The notes beneath the pieces are model-generated. The model did not search any database and was not told where the DNA came from. It saw only the letters and a program-made list of their open reading frames with translations. 64,000 nt of DNA from Didymodactylos carnosus (taxonomy: Eukaryota > Rotifera > Eurotatoria > Philodinida > Philodinidae). A program made the position numbers and the translations under genes. The stretch lies in NCBI GenBank assembly GCA_905250885.1, contig CAJNOQ010000091.1, positions 1 through 64,000 on the forward strand, read 5' to 3'. The first letter of the stretch is position 1, and each line of letters begins with the position of its first letter. Of the stretch, positions 34,399 through 47,027 are shown in pieces.

Positions 34399-35843
34399 TT
34401 GAAATTATTGCACCACAATTGGTATTTGGTACCTAAAACCCATATACATAATAAGTTGAAGAAAAATCTAAAAAAACCAAAAGCTAATTTTTACCAGTAT
34501 TATACGTGTCTGCAAAAGACATCGTAAATAATAGGATAAAAATACATTGAAAACTAAATATATAAGATAGTTTCGCCATGTAACCTTGTTACAGCAGTGG
34601 AATTCTGACACGTTTTTTTCCATCCTTATGGTTTTCAAATGACGATAAGTCTACAGGTCTGTGGTATCGTAAATTGAAGAGAAAATCTACTGAACACTTC
34701 GCGGTCTATATGTTTTTCCGTCAAAAGTAGTCAGTCATTCGTATTTTTGTTATTTTCTAAATGAAAGAATATATAGTGAGTGGAAACGTCTAAATATGTT
34801 CAGCACACTTTTCTATTTAATTTAAGATAACGCAGAGCTCTAGACTTATTGCCATTCGAAAATCATAAGGACAGAAAATAAATATGCCAGAATTTTACCG
34901 CGGTAATAGCGTTCAAGCCGACGAGTGGGATAGTGGGACATTTTTTAAAAACTCAGTGATAACGGATCCAAATGCTTCATTTAAATGAAATATGTACAAA
35001 TGCTTGAAATTCAGTGAAAAAAGGTAGAATAAAGCGTTCCGCCTTTCAGCTGCAAGGAAAAAGTAATTACAGAACAATGTTTAATAACATGTCGTTTTAG
35101 ACACAACATTATTAACTAATTTTGAACTAGAACAATATTAATAATTTTTTGCATTGTATGTTTCTGAGAGAGAGAGAGAGGAATAGAATTTTATATTGTA
35201 CAATATCATTGAAACAGTTTAACTTACACAAACTTTAATCTACTCCTGAGGAGGACAGTCTGACCGTTTGTTATTTGCTGCTGTTGATTCATAAGAACAA
35301 AAGAACATTTTTTTCTATAATAAAAAAGCGACATTTTGTGCACTACACATGTGTATTTATTATTAGTTATAACTGTGTTAAAATAATAATGGTTGTATTC
35401 CTACTATTGTTACAAAAAACCTTCTTTTTAGTGATCTAAACAAAGGTGATATACACAATCCTTCCATGCGTAACGAAGAGATGTATTACTTCATCTATGT
35501 GCCAATGAATAATAAAATGTTTTGTTTTTTATTTTTACCTTGTATTCATATATAGATATATGCACACATATGAAGAGACAGGATTCTAATTATATTTAAA
35601 AACTAATAAGCAATTAAGTAATTAGATTTCTGTTTATTAATTTGATAAAGTTGAAAGATAGAATACTCGAAATTTTGTTATTCTTCATCCTATAATGTCG
35701 TGAATAATGGCAATCTTTTTCGAATGAAGTTTTTCGACAGTTTATTGAAATTTATTGATGTTTAATATCTTTAACTCTCTATAGTACTAAGTTTATTTAA
35801 TTGTTAAACAAAAATCTAAGATACATAAGTAAATATAATTGAT
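34399..35843. other. Spacer between two minus-strand genes
   Basis: No gene. Should include the Pointed-domain gene's promoter (34.4-34.6 kb) and the 3' flank of the Cys-rich gene. A GA-dinucleotide run (GAGAGAGAGAGAG) lies near 35167. Confidence 0.4.
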
Positions 35844-36612
35844 TTAGCTATGATGCATTTCGGCTACTGTACACGCAGATAGCAATGGACATTTGTGTGT
35901 TTTTGAACAGTAAGGTGGTAATACAAAAATGGATGGATCAATTGAACCGACTTTGTAACTATTTAGATCGAATTCCATAAAATCATTTGGTTGTTGATCA
36001 ATAATATACGGTACGTTTGTTGGATCTGTTTGCCAATATAAATTATTTTGTATACCTTTTTTACTCCATATTTGAAATTTAATTGAAGTCGATGTATTAT
36101 AACCAACAAATTGAGCATCGGATAGCCAATCGGGACTCAAAATACCACAACCACTTTCACTAGTACAACACATGCAACAATCCTTTTGATCTGGAAATAC
36201 TAAATAACGTAGACCCGAAACGACTAAATGTGTACATGGTACATCCTGTAGAAATTTAGCTGTTCCACAATAACGATCGTATTTTCCAGTGGAACGGTCA
36301 ATTCTTACCGATTTTTTATCAAAATCATAATAATATACACCTATAAAATTGAATCATATGAAATTATGTTCACTGAACAAAATATTGAATTAATCTTACC
36401 TGTAATATTTGAACTTGTACCAGCTCCCGGCACCGTACTAGTTTCCATAAAATTTTCAGTAAAAGCAACTGGCCATTTTGGCGGTGTTGGGTCAGCTAGA
36501 CAGTAAAATAAATAATGAGAAAAGGGCGAACATGGTTAATTTTCTTATTTAACTTACCACTTGCATAACACAGTATAACACCAATGAGGAAAATACTTAT
36601 TAATCTTATCAT
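35844..36612 (-). CDS. Secreted cysteine-rich protein, ependymin-like layout
   Basis: Exons 36612-36558, 36495-36400 and 36340-35844 join in phase 1 across 62- and 59-bp introns to encode 215 residues. The N-terminus MIRLISIFLIGVILCYAS is a signal peptide. The mature part begins DPTPPKWPVAFTENF and continues GVYYYDFDKKSVRIDRSTGK, YDRYCG, PCTHLVVSGLRYLVFP, DCCMCC, GCGILSPDWL and CPLLSACTV. Paired cysteines imply disulfide bonding outside the cell. The order W-P..F, YYD, R.DR, CC.CC resembles small secreted ependymin-related/LolA-like proteins found in protists and invertebrates. I cannot name a function. An upstream in-frame ATG at about 36696 is less likely, since the shorter start gives a clean signal peptide. 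Confidence 0.8.
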
Positions 36613-37401
36613 TTTCGTTAATCTAGAAAATAGGAAAAGAAAATTTTTAACATTCATACTTTTGATTAAAACAATAGCGCACACACTCGTCTTCACTTGG
36701 TATATAACTAATTTCTTTGCGTTATAAGCTTTTAAAGAGGACCAGATGTATTTATTCCCTGAAGTACCTGCTTATAACCTTGTTGTCAGCTGCACATTAA
36801 AAATCCCATAGTCTTTTGGTTAGAAAATCAACATATGAAATTTTCTTTGAGATACTTGAAACTTTTATTGATACAATGATTCAGCTAAACACGAATATCT
36901 TGTGTATGTCATTCTGTTTCTCTACTCAGAATCTATGCAAGCCTACATGATCTAGATACCTACTAATAAACAAAAAATGTTCCATAATTGCTTGAAAACC
37001 AAAAATGATATGTTGTCTGACGTCTAAGTGTATTGGCTTTAGTGTCACTAAAGCATTCAGATAATAAAAAATGGGAACGAAATTCATTGGATCAAAGTTT
37101 TAAGATTTAAATAAGTTTTGAATGACATTTCCCCATGTTTCTTCCTTCTGACACCTTCTGACAAAGCACAGTTACTGAGACGTCCGATGAGAAAACCACT
37201 AGACCGGCCACCAACATTGCTATTTGGTGGCGTTCTCATCAAAGATCTCAGTAACTGTGCTCTGTCAAACGGAAGCATATCAGTTCAGTCACGAAATTTT
37301 ATATATATAGTTTAATTTATTTAACGAGGATTGTAATATACAAAAAAACTTTTCCTCTCTACATATAACAATAGATAGAGTAGCACAAGAAGTAAAGAAT
37401 G

Positions 37402-37876
37402 TTAAGTGAATCTTTTAGTGTCAACGATGTACTTGTGGACATTATTTACGATAAGGATGTTTTGTTCTGGAGTAAGATTAATTGACCCTTTTAGAATGAG
37501 TTCAGTAGTTGGTGGTATTGCGGTAATCAATTTTATATTATTCAACAATATAGATCTTTCCTGGACAAATCGAAGGCATTTTAAAAAGTAGTGCTCAGCT
37601 GTTTCGGGCTTGTTACAATGACTACAATTTGGTGTCGCAACGAAATGACGTTTATATTGGTCTGCTAATGGAAAGCTAAAGCCTAGGCGTATACGGGTCA
37701 GATGGATAATGTTTATCCGACTTCCTACATTATACCAAACTGGTGGCCCAGATGGAAAACTTAGGAGACTTTTCAATTTTATAGAGAAGTTCTCAGTATC
37801 TGTGATAGATCGCATTTCGTAGGGCAGTTTGTTCCAGTCATGTATAACGTTCACCAGTACTGACCTAGCTATAAAA
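37402..37876 (-). mobile_element. LINE 3'-end coding relic with CCHC-like knuckle
   Basis: The minus-strand frame contains VIHDWNKLPYEMRSITD, HLTRIRLGFSFPLADQYKRH, and CSHCNKPETAEHYFLKC, the C-terminal zinc-knuckle block seen after the reverse transcriptase of jockey/CR1/I-type LINEs (L.R.R.GH...C..C...ET..H.L..C). The frame runs to a stop at 37402 and appears uninterrupted over about 150 codons, so the piece is fairly young. Upstream coding sequence is replaced by the foldback at 37877. No RT core remains. Confidence 0.7.
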
Positions 37877-38177
37877 CGAAATTTTAAAAGCGTGTTTGGC
37901 CAAAATTGATTACAGATTTGGAGTCTCCATACTTGGTTACTTTGTACGCAACAAGTTTTGAATCCAGGTACTCTAGAAACATTTCTTAGTCTCATTCAGC
38001 CCTTAATCCCCTCCAGGAACTTAGTAAAAAGTTCTTTTGCAAAACAATGGAGAAATTTTTTCTGGAGTATCCCGCCTCAAAACTTGTTGCGTACAAGGTA
38101 ACCAACTATGGAGAATTCAAATTTGCGATCAGTTGTGGTCGAATACACTTTTAAAATTTCTCGACTAAATTGATATG
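37877..38177. mobile_element. Foldback element, CATATCACC family, diverged copy
   Basis: TTTTAAAAGCGTGTTTGGCC with ACTTGGTTACTTTGTACGCA and AACAAGTTTTGA is inverted at about 38060-38160. The same blocks (TTTTAAAAGCTTG, ATGGTTGATTATGCGGTACGC, GTACTTC) occur in the element at 59718-60033. The right end TTGATATG (38170-38177) resembles GGTGATATG. The left terminal nonamer is not recognisable. Confidence 0.55.
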
Positions 38178-38692
38178 AAACATGGGGAAATGCCATTCAA
38201 AACTTATTTAAATCTAAAACTCTCATCCAATGAATTTCGTTCCCATTTTTATTATTTGAATGCTTTAGTAATACTAAAGCCAATAGCGCTTCGTTGTCAG
38301 TCCGCGTACCAAAATGGATTAGATTACTTTTTATGCTTTTACATCACTTGCAGTAAACATGTACATAATTTGGAATAAGAAACGAGTAAAACACTGTTAC
38401 TCCCACTTACATAATTATATGATAGAGACATCTACCATGTATTAAATATTCTTTGTTTACAACTCAAAACTCTGATAAATATTAATAACACTAGACTAGA
38501 TTCGAACGAGAAAAGATGATTTCAAATGTATTCTGAAATGTTGCTCAACACGATGGTGGTGATATGACAACATGATAGTTGAATGGTGATTTTTGACAAG
38601 TGAGTGTGATATAGTGTGCTTAAAAGAGGCAATCCTAGCGTCATCACTATTTAAAAGATTATTTTGATTCAAGACAACAGTGCGTTTAAAAA

Positions 38693-41650
38693 ATGAATCT
38701 ATTTGGCTCCGTTTTACCCAAAAATACAATATTTTGTATTGATTGTTCCGGCAGCATGTACTTGTGTTTGCCGACAATAAAAGAACATATTATCGCATAT
38801 CTCAAAGTTCATTTATCCGACTCTACTGCAAATTTAATGTTCAATCTAATTGAATTTCACAGTGATATTCGTCAATGGGCTGATAGACTTGTTTTCTGGA
38901 ATAAAAATTCGATTCTCGTTGCAGAAGAATGGATTCGCTCGCTAGTTGCTAAAACGTCCACAAACACATTAACAGCATTGTTAACAGCATTATCCGAGCA
39001 AATGTGTGAACAAATCATTCTCATCACAGATGGTATCCCCGATCAAGAACCCTATTTTATTTTACAAACGCTACAAAATCTAGGCAACTTAAAACCATGT
39101 CATATTTTTTATGTGAGTACGCCAAACTCGCAGAATACAAGTGAAGAAGAAACCGTTGTTAAATTTTTAACGGATCTCGCAAAAATATCATGTGGATCCT
39201 TGACAATTGCAAATTTCTCCCAAACCGGCATGTTAAAAAATCTAGTGCCAATAGTCACTTATTATCCGGCACTTCCTAATAGCCTTATAGATAATTCTGG
39301 TATCATATTTTTAAACGAAATCAACAATAACCAGATAATAGAGAGCTCTGTAATACAACCGTCACCACCACAGATGATGATCTGGAATAATACAGATACC
39401 ACACCTGAAAATAAAGAAATTGAAATTGCTCGTTCACCTGAAATTGGATCATTGCTCATTGGTCAAGAGGTAATAGCAAGAAAAGCAACAGATGGCTATT
39501 ATTATAGAGGAAAAATTCTCAATCAGGTAACATTTAGTAGGTCATTGCATCCTGTTTAGATCAAGAATTGAATAAAATTTCTTTTTATAGTTGTCTACTC
39601 ACCAGTTCATGGTGGAATTCGGACCTAAAATGTCTGGTGCTTATAAAGAATCTGATTTTCAAGAGACAACATTACATGATATTATTCATTATCGTGACGC
39701 GTTAATGCATACTATCAAACGTGGCGACTATGTTTTAGGACCGATAGTTGATAGTCAAGGGAAATATGTACCTGGAGAAGTGCTGGACGGATTTGAAAAA
39801 CGTTCATCATGCGAAGGTACATTTTCGATTGTTGACCTCTTTCTGCTCATTAGAAAGTGTTACTCTATTTCAGATGGAGAAGAAAAACTGTTAGTCATAC
39901 ACTTTACTAATGGAAAAACTGTCACAATGAAACGATCGAACGAAGCAATATGGATACCATCATTACTGTACGATCAAAAATAACCTTTCTAAACTTAATA
40001 AATATATTTGGATCTATTTCAGATACGAACGGATTAAATTTGAATCATCGATGCCACCAAGTGCTCGACAATTTTTAGAAATTCATTCTGTTTCTTATCC
40101 ATCCAAGTTGCTTCCCGGTTATCCATCAAAGTCATCCAGCATACCATTAGCCTACGATACCTGGCCATTTTTTGTACCATTGATAAAATCGTATTCAAAA
40201 TCAGTTGTTAACGAACATAGTGTAAATAGTCATGATTTGAATAGTCTGGTACCTGATCGATTAATGACAAAAGATGAATTAAATCGAAAAGTGGATCAGC
40301 AAATTGAAAAACATCGGATGTTGTTAGATAGAAATCAACAGGAGAACAAACCTATTTTGTCTAGCGCAAGGTAATTTTTATCTTTTGGGTGAAATAACTT
40401 TTTGTATCATCAATTTTTCTTGATAGCAGTGATATCAGTTTCAACAGATATCAATCTAATTGTTGCTCTCATCCACCTCAACATTCTCATTCTTATTCTG
40501 CATCACCAACCTTCTCCTCCACAACAACATCAACAAAATCAAAAAAGAAATCTGTTTGTTTTGATGAAAATTCTATTAATGGTCGAAAATATTCGGTCGA
40601 TGATATGTACATTCGCTCTCAATCACCATCACTCAAGTCATGTCTGAAATCATCTAATTCATCATCAAATATTTTTAATGATACTGAGCATCGACCACAT
40701 CAAATACCATTATCAGATTTGGTTCAAAATTCTGCCACACAAACTTCTACAATTCCAAAAGAACATCACAATAATAATGAATCAAAACAGCCGTCGAATA
40801 AATTCCATGAAACTAAACCTCCAGTACCAATCGAACTATGGAAACCTAGAACGATCAAATCGGCACCAAGTACGTTCACTTTGATTAATAAATATATGTA
40901 AAATAATGCGTCTACTTTTCATTTGTTAATAGATTCATCTTCTTATTCTCACCAGACACACATAGCGAGTCGAAGACCAAATATGGGTCGTATTTATGAG
41001 CAAGCCCAACGAGATGCCAAAGCCGAACTTCATAAGCAACAGTGGGAACGTGAACAATTTAAAAAACGTCAAGCGAATGATCAAGCTCAACTAATTGCAA
41101 ATCGTCAACAACAAGAAATAGATAAAGCCGAACGAATTCTAAATGCAAAAAAATATCATCGACAACAAGCAATACATAGTGAACATCAAAGGTATGTTGT
41201 TTCTTTATCTAATAGAGTTGAAAGTAATGAAAAAATATTTTAGGACCCAAACAGTACAAAATGATGAGCAGAATCGTTTGCGGCTTAAACAGTCTCAATA
41301 TGCACAGAAAAGTTTCGATTCATATCAACGACAAGTTGATAAAGAACAAAATGATGCCGAATTATTAGTACGTATTCTATTTTATTCAGTTTTCTCAGAA
41401 TCTATCATATTTCATTATATTTTAGCGTAAGCGTCAAACCAATCAAATGGCACACAATCAAGCCTATCACAGTTCCGTATTAATCAATGATTTCGATCGA
41501 TTATATAATGATAATCAAAATCGAAAAGTGTACAATAACCGCATGCAAAAAGCGGCAATATTACGTGATCGAGAACAAAAACGAAATGATTTTATCAAAG
41601 ATGTTGAAAAACGACGTGTAGCATGGACAAATTCATCGATTATAACTTAA
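38693..41650 (+). CDS. VWA-domain protein with DUF4537-like module and coiled coil
   Basis: Eight exons: 38693-39526, 39591-39816, 39874-39967, 40023-40370, 40427-40869, 40933-41191, 41244-41367 and 41426-41650. Introns are 52-64 bp, phase is kept throughout, and the product is 850 residues. Residues 10-180 are a von Willebrand A domain with an intact MIDAS: D17-C-S19-G-S21, T92 (STNTLTAL) and D113 (LITDGIPD). Residues ~260-390 (GSLLIGQEVIARKATDGYYY, KRGDYVLGPIVDSQGKYVPG, LLVIHFTNGKTVTMKR) look like the DUF4537/Tudor-like module found with VWA domains in VWA3A/B and C11orf16-type proteins. A Ser/Pro-rich linker follows, then ~200 residues of charged coiled coil (YEQAQRDAKAELHKQQWERE, RILNAKKYHRQQA). 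A ciliary or scaffold role is inference. Intron 2 (39817-39873) is 57 bp with no stop. Confidence 0.85.
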
Positions 41651-42502
41651 AATCATTTGTTAAACACTTTTCTTAGAGAATTTTCAGACGTCCTCTTCAG
41701 ATTCTTGAAACTGTAGAATCATAGTCACTAAACGTCTGTTTCTAATTCTGTTTTCCTGAATAGAACGTCTGAAAGTGCTCACAAATTGTATTATCTATTT
41801 TTCTTTATTTATTTCCACTCTAATTTTCGATAATTTTTTGTGATAACTGTGTGTACGTTTACAGGAGAATAACTTATAGATGGGGCTCGATAAAATGGAT
41901 ACTTGTCCAATCTTACAGTTCAAAAGCTTCCCAGTAAAATAAAAGGGCAAATTACATTGAAAATCTAGTCATTTTGACTTGAAAACTAGTTAGAACAAAA
42001 CTAAAAAATTAGTTAACATCAAGTTGTTGTATAAGCGTGCTCCAATCATCTCCTATTTTATTTATCAAGGTTATGTAAAATATTACTGACAGCAACTAAA
42101 TAACACTCTACTATTTGTACGTTTGAATTTCTAAGAATGAAATAATTACTGTACTTCTGCGTCTTCGTAGGCAGAAATGTTTTGTCATTGTTTAATGAAA
42201 AATGAAATATATTTATCCATGTGTCATCTCTTCGAAGTTTATTCAGAAAAAATCATTAAAAAATAGGAGAAACACATTCACAGGCAGCCTTAAACAAAAC
42301 GAGGACGATAACATTTACACATAGAGTTCAACTGGAATAAGAGTGACACACATGGGGGAAGAGGCCGATGTCAAATTGTAGCAGGTGTAAATTGAACATT
42401 TATATTATTTAGCGTAGAGTGAACAATGATCTTATGAGCAGCAAGTAGCTCAGGGTTATAACTGTAGCAGAGATAGGATGATGTGTGGGAGATTGTTATG
42501 AT

Positions 42503-43072
42503 AGTACAGTTTGATTCGCTTATTTTCAAACAGTTTTTGTCAGTTGACTGTATTTCTGCCAAACATAAGGCGTTTTTTATTTTTATACGGCTGGATAGAG
42601 AGTTCATTTCTCTATCGAATTATCTAATTTGAGTCTGGTTTTGCTGAGAGCTTTTACATAAATTCTACATTATACGAATGGCCCTAAAACCTTTTTTTTT
42701 CATTTCTGTAACGAAAATGTCAGGTGACTTAGAATTTAAATTAAACTTTCTAATCGAATACACAACAGTTTCATTCAATACTTTGTGCACACACGGCTTT
42801 GATGGATCTCTTCAATCTGAAACCATTTCCGTGTCAATCGGATTTAGTTTCAGTTAAATATTCCCTCTGCAGCTAAATATTACCGTGAAAAGGATTTTTG
42901 AATTTCACTAAATTTTCGACCAAGATGAGGAATAAATCAGAGACAAATTATACAGTTCGATAGAGAATTAAATGCTCTATCCAGCCTTATAGAAATAAAA
43001 AACTTTTTATTTTTGGCAGAAATACAGTCAACTGACAAAAACTGTTTGAAAATAAGTGAATCAAATTGTACT
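42503..43072. mobile_element. Foldback element, 570 bp
   Basis: The left arm 42503-42620 (AGTACAGTTTGATTCGCTTA, TTTTTGTCAGTTGACTGTAT, GGCTGGATAGAG) is inverted at about 42955-43072 at roughly 90% identity. The single-copy centre of about 330 bp has no coding frame. I see no target duplication. Confidence 0.75.
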
Positions 43073-43236
43073 AACCATTTCAAAAAAAAATGCCAGTGGA
43101 TGTTTTCTGAATAACTTTTGATAGGAACGAGATAGAGATATTCGTTTTTTACCGTTTGATAGTCCTGACCGGTGCATGTGACACTATGAAAAAAACTATT
43201 ATTAGTAATAAAAGTAGGCTGAAGCGTGAAATTTAT

Positions 43237-43500
43237 AGCCCTTCAGTCGAGCAGCGTACAGAATTGGGGAATATCTTTTTTTGTAACTTACAGATTTTTT
43301 TTCAAGTGGTAACTAAGCAAAGTCTGGCTCTAATCTAAACACCTACGTATAATTCGCGTCATTAAGGCCCTTTTGCATGAAAGTGGTGTATACCAAAAAA
43401 CATGCCGCTTAAACTAGTCAGCTGCTAGACTTTGCTTAGTAACCATTTGAAAGAAAAATCTTTACAAAATAAATAAGCCAACTCTGTATCTTGCTCGGCA
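43237..43500. repeat. Foldback repeat, ~80-bp arms
   Basis: CGAGCAGCGTACAGAATTGG through AGTGGTAACTAAGCAAAGTC (43240-43324) is inverted at about 43425-43500 (AGACTTTGCTTAGTAACCAT through AACTCTGTATCTTGCTCGG), about 80% identical. Confidence 0.6.
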
Positions 43501-45240
43501 AAAGAACTATTACTTTCACAAAACGTTACGGACTTTTATGTGAACAAGCTCATATGCTCTAATGAAACTCCTTGCAGTTCGTCCTACTTTTTTGCTTGTC
43601 TTTTGTAAATTTATTTATTTATTTCCTCTTACATAGACGCTTGTTAGAATGTTCAATGCTAAAAGTTTCAATGGTTTCTACAGGTCACAGACAAATGAGA
43701 GATACATAGTAAATCCTTTGTCACTCATCGATTATAGAGAGAAAGAATTTTGTTCTCATCTAGTTCTGACGCATTAGAACTCTAAATGAGAGAGGCAGTA
43801 AAAAAATTTGAAAATTAAATTTTCAGTCGAAAAGTTAGTAGAATTCTTACAGAATTTTCAATATTCGCATTTTCAGGGCAGAAAATATATTATTGCTTTT
43901 GAAAAACATCTCAAATGTAAAAAGTCAAACATCTCTCGCAAATAAATAAATGACTGCTCGATTGTATGGTAGTTATTTATTATTATACTATTAAAAATTG
44001 AGCACATATAACCGTTTTTGTATTACTATTACAGTTTTTAACATATAAAATAGAAAAAATGGATACACGTAAGAAAGAGAAAGTGAGTAATATTGAACAA
44101 TAAACAAAAATAGCAAGAGAATTAGTTTTAAAATACTTTTAAAGTCACTGACTAAATGAAATGTACACACACAAAAGAACCAAATGGCACACATTATTCA
44201 CACTATATATTTTTACTATTGTTTGATCGGTCTTCTATTTGACTATCACAAAAATCGAAAAAAAAAATTACTATTAAACATCATTACTATTTATGTAAGA
44301 AATAAGAGTATATCTACTATTAAAGATGAATTATGAAATATTGTCATCGAAAAAGTAGAATATTATTTACTCTAAAACAGACTTAGAAATATCATACTTT
44401 ATCAAACGAAGATTCTTAGTTGATTATTCTGAAATCCCTTCCCAGAATAGAAGAGTATGAACTTCTATTTCGTTTAGTGGCTGTTCTTCTACGTCTTTTC
44501 TTTGAAAACAAATTTATCCATTTAAAAAAAGAATGATCCATCAATGGTTCTTGAATTTCTCATTTGACACATCTCTTTGTAAAAAACTACATTCTTCTCG
44601 ACTTCTCAATTTTTTCGAAGAAAAATCGGTTTATAGTCCGAACGTGTTGTTTTTCATGATCAGATAGTCCAAAGTGACTTCGTTACAATCTGACTCAAGC
44701 GAGACCTTTATCTTCCATAATTTGAGTATACCATTGGATTTTCTGAGAGTTTTAGGACTAGCATCTGTTAACTTTCGATAAACATAAGTTTTCCAAAGAA
44801 AATTTCTGACACATAGAAGATATTTAAATTGCTCTATTACTTATGTTTCAATCATTTTTGAGGTCTTCGAAAGTCAACAGATGCTGTACAGTTCCAGAAC
44901 GCCCAGGTATTTAACAATGATAATGTATAAAAAAATTTTTGTCAATCAAATGATATCAAAATTCACTTTTTTTCCTTCGAAAAACAAATATTTGAGTCAA
45001 TGTGCATATAGATGAAGATAGAATATAACTGACATACAGATACATATCTATTGTTTGTCCATATATTTCATTTCATAGATATATGTTTATATGTGTTATA
45101 CTATAAATATCATTATGCACACTTTCATATTTTCTCTATTCAAAAAAATAAAATAGAAAATATTAAAACATTTTTCGATAAAATACAAGATCATGACGTT
45201 CTATTCTGTTTCTATATTTGTTTTTTTTCTTTGTTCTACA

Positions 45241-47027
45241 CTATTCTTCTATTGTGGGAGGGAACTTAGAGCAAGAGACATTTTCCATTCTCCTTCTATT
45301 GTCTAAGCTGATATGATACATTAATCCTAAGAGACCATCATCACTCTCATCATAGAATTCTATGATTAACCTCAACATTATTACTATTGTTGTTACTGTA
45401 TTGTGTTTCTTCACCGGTTCTCGTAGCCACTTCAACATAAGATTTCATAAATAATGCTTTGACAATGTTAAATGTTCGTTTATCTTGGCATTTGTTACCA
45501 ATTTCATGATGTAAAATTTTAAATAATTTATCCATTTTTGTTGTTGTTGTTGTTATAATTGCTGAGGAAGATTTGGACAATGTTGATGACGTTACAAAAT
45601 CCATATTAAATAGTATGATAAATAAAAATAGAATCACCGTAAATGAATGATTTGCTGTAAGAAAATTATAAACAAGATTTGTTGACGCCATTTTTCGTAT
45701 ATGATATTCACATAATTTGTATAAATCATAATAATAAACGTCAGCACAAATTTTTGCTCTTGCTTGGGTTATATCTAAAGCGTTCAACACGGTTTCGATA
45801 ACATCAAATAACGAATAATCACTATAATTATATGTTGATTGTTGCTGTTGTTGACCATTTTTAAACCAATTTCCAAGCCAATCGAATAAATGAATAATGT
45901 GTGAACAATTATTCTCATCGATTTGAGAATCATTACCTTCGTGTGTTGGATGTTGATGAGAATTTGCATTATTGATCGTGTTAGTGATATAACCACTATT
46001 AATCTGTTTCATTTTTCTCGGTAAACGTTTGTTTGTTGTCGACATTCCCACTCGTGCACATTTTTCATATCGACAAGCTCGACAATCTTTGCGATTCGAC
46101 TTATTTATATCCTGAGGTGATTCACAAGAATGTTTAATGTCTTGAGTACCATGTAAAACTCTTCGATAAAAAGCTTTACAACTTTCACAAGTGAATGCGC
46201 CAAAATGATAACCACTCGACTCATCACCACAGACCTGACACGGTTGTTTCACTAGAATTAATAGACACATAGTAGAAATGGCATAAGAAAAAGAGAAAAG
46301 AAAGAAAAAGAATTGCAACAGTTTCTGGATGAAGAGGGGTCGTGTTTTTCTTTCTGTCCAGTAACAATCATGAGACTCCATCTTTTCTTTCGAATTTTTA
46401 TATCAATTGTGAAGCTTACCATCTGTACTTCGTATCTTTGAGAAAGATTTCCATGGTACTGTAGATGAGCTATTTGATGTCGAATTGTAACTCGTGGAAT
46501 CTAATTCATTCAACGGTTTTTGTACGATTGTTGATAGCGCTGGAGATATTGGCGTTTGATACGTTGAGAATTGATTATAATATAATGGAGAGTAATAATC
46601 TTGGTAACTATTAATGTTAATTGAGTTAATAGAGCTACTACCATCGTCCATCGTTGTCGATTGTTGTGGTATGGATGTGAGACAGTGTTGTTGTTGTGGT
46701 AGCTCAATTGAAGATCCTAGTTGTTGTGGGTGCTGCTGTGTGATATAGGTTGTTTGATATTGATGAGATGAAGGAAGAAAATATGAATGTGATGAAGGCC
46801 AGACGTCGTCCATTGATGTGTAAGATGTATGCGGATTACTATGTTCCCCTGGCCATAGATTCGCTGATACAGGCATACCAAAATTCTGTGTCTCATTGTA
46901 ATCCTAATTGACAAAAAAGAGTTGACATAAATAATGTATCGATGAAAGTTTTTCAAACAGCACCTACCATATGATACATGCCATCGTTTAAAACATTCCA
47001 CATAGACATATCACCACTGATCATCAT
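45241..47027 (-). CDS. Nuclear receptor with atypical DNA-binding domain
   Basis: Ligand-type or orphan nuclear receptor transcription factor. Exons 47027-46968, 46903-46420, 46251-45415 and 45359-45241 join in phase (introns 64, 168 and 55 bp), giving 499 residues. Residues 1-181 are a Gln/Ser/Tyr-rich activation-type region. The DNA-binding domain starts at C186: PCQVCGDESSGYHFGAFTCE gives a full first zinc finger (C186, C189, C203, C206), with P-box ESCKAFYRR instead of EGCKGFFRR, similar to knirps-class receptors. In the second finger only C224, C238, C241 and C246 are seen. The residue aligned with the sixth canonical Cys is Gln228. Beyond KCARVGMS no standard ligand-binding-domain motif is evident, though helical segments occur (FDVIETVLNALDITQARAKI). 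If exon 3 is read without the last splice it ends after NVEVNHRIL instead. Confidence 0.8.

Larger units (their letters stand above)
37031..38285. mobile_element. Composite foldback enclosing LINE relic and second foldback
   Basis: The left arm 37031-37141 (TATTGGCTTTAGTGTCACTA through TTTCCCCATGTTTC) is repeated inverted at 38177-38285 (GAAACATGGGGAAATGCCAT through AGTAATACTAAAGCCAATA) at about 90%. Between them, in order, lie a small hairpin (37160-37275, TGACAAAGCACAGTTACTGA and inverse), the LINE 3' relic, and a foldback whose right end touches the outer right arm. The outer repeats thus bracket about 1.0 kb of foreign sequence. Confidence 0.7.
41651..45240. other. Spacer with two foldback elements
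   Basis: No gene supported. Holds the elements at 42503-43072 and 43237-43500 described separately. The region 43560-45240 is AT-rich with no assignable feature. Confidence 0.45.
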
